This document shows, in pieces, positions 61,110-64,000 of a stretch of DNA of 64,000 nt (positions are counted from its first letter, which is position 1; each line of letters opens with the position of its first letter). A model generated the notes under the pieces. The model searched no databases, was not told the DNA's origin, and saw nothing but the letters and a program-made list of their open reading frames with translations. The translations under genes and the position numbers were made by a program. The stretch comes from Bog-473 sp963791995 (GTDB lineage Bacteria; Actinomycetota; Acidimicrobiia; Acidimicrobiales; RAAP-2): assembly GCA_963791995.1 (NCBI GenBank), contig CAWBUQ010000001.1:248001-312000 (forward strand), in the 5' to 3' direction.

Positions 61110-61872
61110 TCTCGAGAAGGAGCTCCGGGCCCGGCGCGAGCGCGGCCGCAAGCTGTTGATCCCCTACCTGATGGGCGGCATGACCGAGGACTGGGGCCAG
61201 TCCCTGGCTGCGGTGATCGCGGCGGGTGCCGACGCCGTCGAGGTGGGCATCCCGTTCTCGGACCCGATGATGGACGGCCCCGTGGTCCAGGAGGCGGCGC
61301 TGCGCGCGCTGGCCCGCGGGACCACACCGGACCAGGTCCTCGATGGGATCGCGCGGGCCGAGGCACCCGTCCCCGTGGCCGTCATGACCTACTACAACAT
61401 CGTGTACCGGGCCGGGCACAAACGGATGGCGCGCTCGTTGGCGGCCGCCGGTGTGCGCGGGGCCATCCTGCCCGACCTCCCCGTCGAGGAAGTCGGTCCG
61501 TGGGCCGCCGAGGCCGATGCGGCCGGGATCGACACGGTCCTGTTGGTGGCGCCGTCGAGCCCGCCCGAGCGCGTCGAGCGGATCTGTGCCCGGGCACACG
61601 GCTTCGTCTACGCGGTGGCCCGCATGGCCGTGACGGGGGAGCAGGCTGACCTCGGATCACAAGCCGCCCAGGTGGTCGAGCGGGTGCGCCGCTATACCGA
61701 CACTCCGGTCTGTGTCGGCGTCGGGGTCTCGACCCCTGCACAGGCGGCCGAGCTCTGCGAAGTCGCCGATGGCGTGGTGGTCGGGTCCGCCCTGGTGCGG
61801 CGGCTCCTCGAAGACGGTGGCCCAGAGGCAGCGGCCTCCTTCGTCGGCTCCCTGCGCGACGCGATCGACTAG
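61102..61872 (+). CDS. trpA: Tryptophan synthase alpha chain
   Basis: Cleaves indole-glycerol phosphate and passes indole to TrpB. The 256-residue TIM barrel has IPYLMGGMTEDWGQSLAAVI, the catalytic Glu and Asp in DAVEVGIPFSDPMMDGPVVQ, VMTYYNIVYRAGHKRMARSL, GAILPDLPVEEVGPW, VARMAVTGEQADLG and CVGVGVSTPAQAAEL. It overlaps trpB by eight bases. Its TAG stop (61870-61872) is interlocked with the stop of the convergent esterase in a CTAG palindrome. Confidence 0.96.
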   Translation: MPDLEKELRARRERGRKLLIPYLMGGMTEDWGQSLAAVIAAGADAVEVGIPFSDPMMDGPVVQEAALRALARGTTPDQVLDGIARAEAPVPVAVMTYYNIVYRAGHKRMARSLAAAGVRGAILPDLPVEEVGPWAAEADAAGIDTVLLVAPSSPPERVERICARAHGFVYAVARMAVTGEQADLGSQAAQVVERVRRYTDTPVCVGVGVSTPAQAAELCEVADGVVVGSALVRRLLEDGGPEAAASFVGSLRDAID

Positions 61873-63079
61873 AGGTCTTGTTCCCCAGCCGGCTCGCCAC
61901 CGCAGCGGCGAGTGCGTGCTGTCCCGCAGCCGTCGGGTGGGCGGCCCGCCACACGTAGCTCTGCAGGCTGCTCTCGGCCGCCCGGGCGGCCGAGAGCAGC
62001 GAGGCGCAGGGGAGGCCGACGGGCAGGGCGTCGGTCTCGCGGCAGGCCTTGGCGGCGACGATGCGCTCGGCGTCGGCCGCGAGCGTGGCGTCCGAAACCG
62101 GCTCTCCGGAGAACGACCACGGATCGGCGGTGCACATCCCGTGGCCGTCGAAGGCGGACGCGACGTCGACGAGCCGCACGTTCGTGACGTGGTGCGCCCG
62201 CGCGTCGGTCACGGCACCGGCGATGGCGGCGTTCAGCTTGGCCAGCACGAGCTGGGCCGAGGCGTAGGTGCCGGCGGCATTGGATTTGAGACCGGCGCAG
62301 AGGAGGTTCGTCTGCAGCCCGGATTGGGCGGTGCCCTCGGCAATCTGGGCCGGGGCGGGCACCGGCTGGTAGTAGTCGAGCACGGCGACCGTGCCTGCAT
62401 CGGGCGCGACGTCCTCAATGGCCCGGGCGAGGCTCGTGCGGACACGGGACAGTTCGGTGGCCAGTGCGGGTGACACGGTCCCATTGGCGATGCACGAGGT
62501 GCCGAGGTCGAGGCTGATGCCCTCGACGCGGGCCAGCTGGTTCTCGAGGCAGGAGCTGAAGTGGATGTCGTCCGCCCCGTCTTGGATCAGCACGAGGCGG
62601 GCCGGGTGCTCGGGCAGCGCCGCGGCTGCGATCTCGTCGCCCAGGTTCCGGGCCTGCTGCGGCGGTACGGGGCACTGGCCGTCGCGTGACGTGTTGTCCG
62701 CGGGGTCGGCGACGGCCCCGCTGATGGCGAGCTGGTCACCGACGAGGTGACAGTTGGTCGGGCGCACCGCCAGGGTGAGCCCCAGGTCGCGCGCCACCAG
62801 ACTGGGGTAGGCCGACGGCGAGGGCCCCTCGGAGACCGCGGTCGCCGGCAGCCCGATCTGCGGCGTCAGATAGGGATTGGCCAACCCGTGGCCGTAGGGC
62901 ACCGAATCACCGAGCGCCACCGTCCGCGTCGACACTGCGGGAGCCGGCTGCGTCGGCGTGGTGCTGCGGGTCGCCAGGAAGATGCCCACCGTGACGACCG
63001 CCACCAGCAGGGCGCCCACCACGATCCAGACCAGGACGTTGCGGCGCGCCGCGGCGCTCCAAGTCTGCAGCCTTCCCAT
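61869..63079 (-). CDS. Membrane-anchored SGNH/GDSL esterase-like protein (frameshifted at 3' end)
   Basis: An exported hydrolase of about 400 residues. One N-terminal helix (VLVWIVVGALLVAVVTVGIF) anchors it, followed by a Thr/Pro linker and the SGNH domain: block I VALGDSVPYGHGLANPY with the nucleophile Ser, NCHLVGDQLAISGAVA, block III LVLIQDGADDIHFSSCLENQ, and the His region AAHPTAAGQHALAAAV. Block III reads GADD where GxND is usual. The frame has no stop after SRLG and runs on antisense through trpA. One G missing from the GGGG run at about 61887-61890 would give ...SRLGEQDL and TAG at 61869-61871. GAGGTTGGTGG is a good ribosome-binding site. Substrate unknown, perhaps a lipid or acetylated wall sugar. 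Confidence 0.8.
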
Positions 63080-63140
63080 CCACCAACCTCACGAGCGTCG
63101 CCGCCGGGCGGCAGCGGAGGTGCGACCTTACCGGCTGGGC

Positions 63141-64000
63141 CTACGAAGGGGGCAGCAGGACGAGGCAGCCGTTGTGGCCACCGAACCCGAACGAGTTGGA
63201 GAGGACGGCAGTGGGCTCCCACGTGCGAGGGGAACCGTGCACGATCGGAATCGTGATCTCGGGGTCGGGCTCTTCGTAACCGGCCGTGGGGGGAATGGTC
63301 GCGCGATCGATGGTGAGGACCGCGGCGACCGCCTCGATGGCTCCGGCCGCAGCCAGGCCATGACCGGTCACCCCCTTGGTCGAGGTGACCAGTGGGCCCG
63401 CCTCGCCGAACACCTTGGTGATGGCCCGCGCCTCGGCCAGGTCGTTGAGCGGCGTCGACGTGCCGTGTGCGTTGATGTGCCCGACGTCCGAAGGGGAGAG
63501 TCCGGCGTCGGCCAGTGCCAGCTCCATGCAGGCCACCGCTCCGGCGCCGTCGGGCGCGGGGGCCGTGATGTGGTGTGCGTCCGCCGTGCTCGCGCCACCG
63601 GCGACCTCGGCGAGGATCGTGGCGCCGCGGGCGACGGCACGATCCCACTCCTCGAGGACCAACGCGGCGGCGCCCTCTGTCATGACGAACCCGTCACGAC
63701 GGATGTCAAAGGGGCGAGAGTTGCCCGATGTCGAGAGGGCCGTCATGTTGGAGAAGGCCGCGATCGCCACCGGGTGCATGCTCGCCTCGGCACCACCCCC
63801 GATGGCCACGTCGCATCGGCCCGAAGCGATGAGACGGGCGCCGCCCCGCGATGGCGTGGGTGCCCGCCGCGCACGCCGTGCAGATGACTTCGGAGGGACC
63901 GCGCCAGCCCATCCGCATGGAGATGCCCGCAGCACCCGCGTTGGCCATCATCATCGGCACCAGGCGGGGCGACACGCGGTCGGCTCCTTTCGCGTTGTAG
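63141..64000 (-). CDS. fabF: Beta-ketoacyl-ACP synthase II, C-terminal part (partial, frameshifted)
   Basis: Condensing enzyme of fatty-acid synthesis. The window cuts the gene at 64000; the visible part starts YNAKGADRVSPRLVPMMMAN. The active-site Cys lies in EVICTACAAGTHAIAG. At about 63845 one extra G shifts the frame; then GARLIASGRCDVAIGGGAEA, AFSNMTALSTSGNSRPFDI, RDGFVMTEGAAALVLEE, the first catalytic His in INAHGTSTPLNDLAEA, Lys/His in TSTKGVTGHGLAAAGAIEA and SNSFGFGGHNGCLVL. KAS II is the best fit, though polyketide or mycolate KasA/B-like relatives share these motifs. It lies upstream of the esterase gene on the same strand. Confidence 0.9.

Noticed and set aside
1..64000. Programmed frameshifting as an explanation for broken genes
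   Set aside because: Sites differ in sequence, fall at random places in housekeeping enzymes, and share no slippery heptamer or downstream structure.

Overview
The window is high-GC DNA that reads as a member of the Actinomycetota, most likely class Acidimicrobiia. The reasons are: a mycothiol synthase (mshD), a polyprenol-phosphate mannosyltransferase, menaquinone genes, frequent GTG starts with GTGA/ATGA overlaps between genes, and a secreted S53 peptidase carrying the 42-residue GYWLVA...DGGIF...YGSTG repeats that I associate with Acidimicrobiales. No tRNA, rRNA, CRISPR array or insertion sequence was recognised.

Layout. 0-0.4 kb: 3' end of ruvB. 1-5.5 kb: an ABC exporter and a convergent gene that reads as a response regulator joined to a membrane histidine kinase; both sit between ruvB and yajC. 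6.5-12.7 kb: yajC-secD-secF (Sec translocon motor) and relA. 12.7-17.2 kb: hisS, aspS and rarA. 17.2-20.1 kb: S53 peptidase. 20.2-25.4 kb: alaS, ruvX, mltG and aroE. 25.4-31.4 kb: mscS, a rodA-like SEDS gene, a DUF151 nuclease, a patch of decayed genes and a second SEDS gene (ftsW-like). 31.5-38.5 kb: ppk1, a GT87 glycosyltransferase, a broken methyltransferase, a UPF0104 membrane protein and an AI-2E family transporter. 38.7-44.2 kb: polyprenol-P-mannose synthase, an MprAB-like two-component pair, and menF-menG-maoC. 44.3-47.6 kb: VIT-family transporter, mshD/nth and a VapBC-like pair. 47.6-48.4 kb: a small protein and a ring-hydroxylase remnant. 48.4-61.9 kb: a long amino-acid operon region, hisD-C-B-H-A-F, a GroES-like gene, hisI, trpE-ygfZ, four small proteins, then trpC-F-B-A. 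61.9-64 kb: an SGNH esterase and a ketoacyl synthase cut by the window end, both on the minus strand.

Functionally the region is mainly housekeeping: protein export, stringent response, three tRNA synthetases, DNA repair, histidine and tryptophan synthesis, wall elongation/division and menaquinone. hisG, hisE, trpD and trpG are not here. A separate trpF is present, so hisA need not be a bifunctional PriA.

Two features cut across the window. First, many transcription-unit starts carry a TAnnnT hexamer 6-9 bases before the start codon and no Shine-Dalgarno sequence, which points to leaderless mRNAs (relA, alaS, ftsW, ppm, VIT, mshD, nth, vapB, hisD, groES-like, trpC). Second, more than a dozen conserved genes are broken by single-base shifts, mostly one extra G or C in a short run, with both halves still well conserved. 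That pattern looks like assembly/sequencing error more than biological decay. It means the two apparent in-frame fusions (response regulator-kinase and TrpE-YgfZ) should be confirmed before being treated as real.
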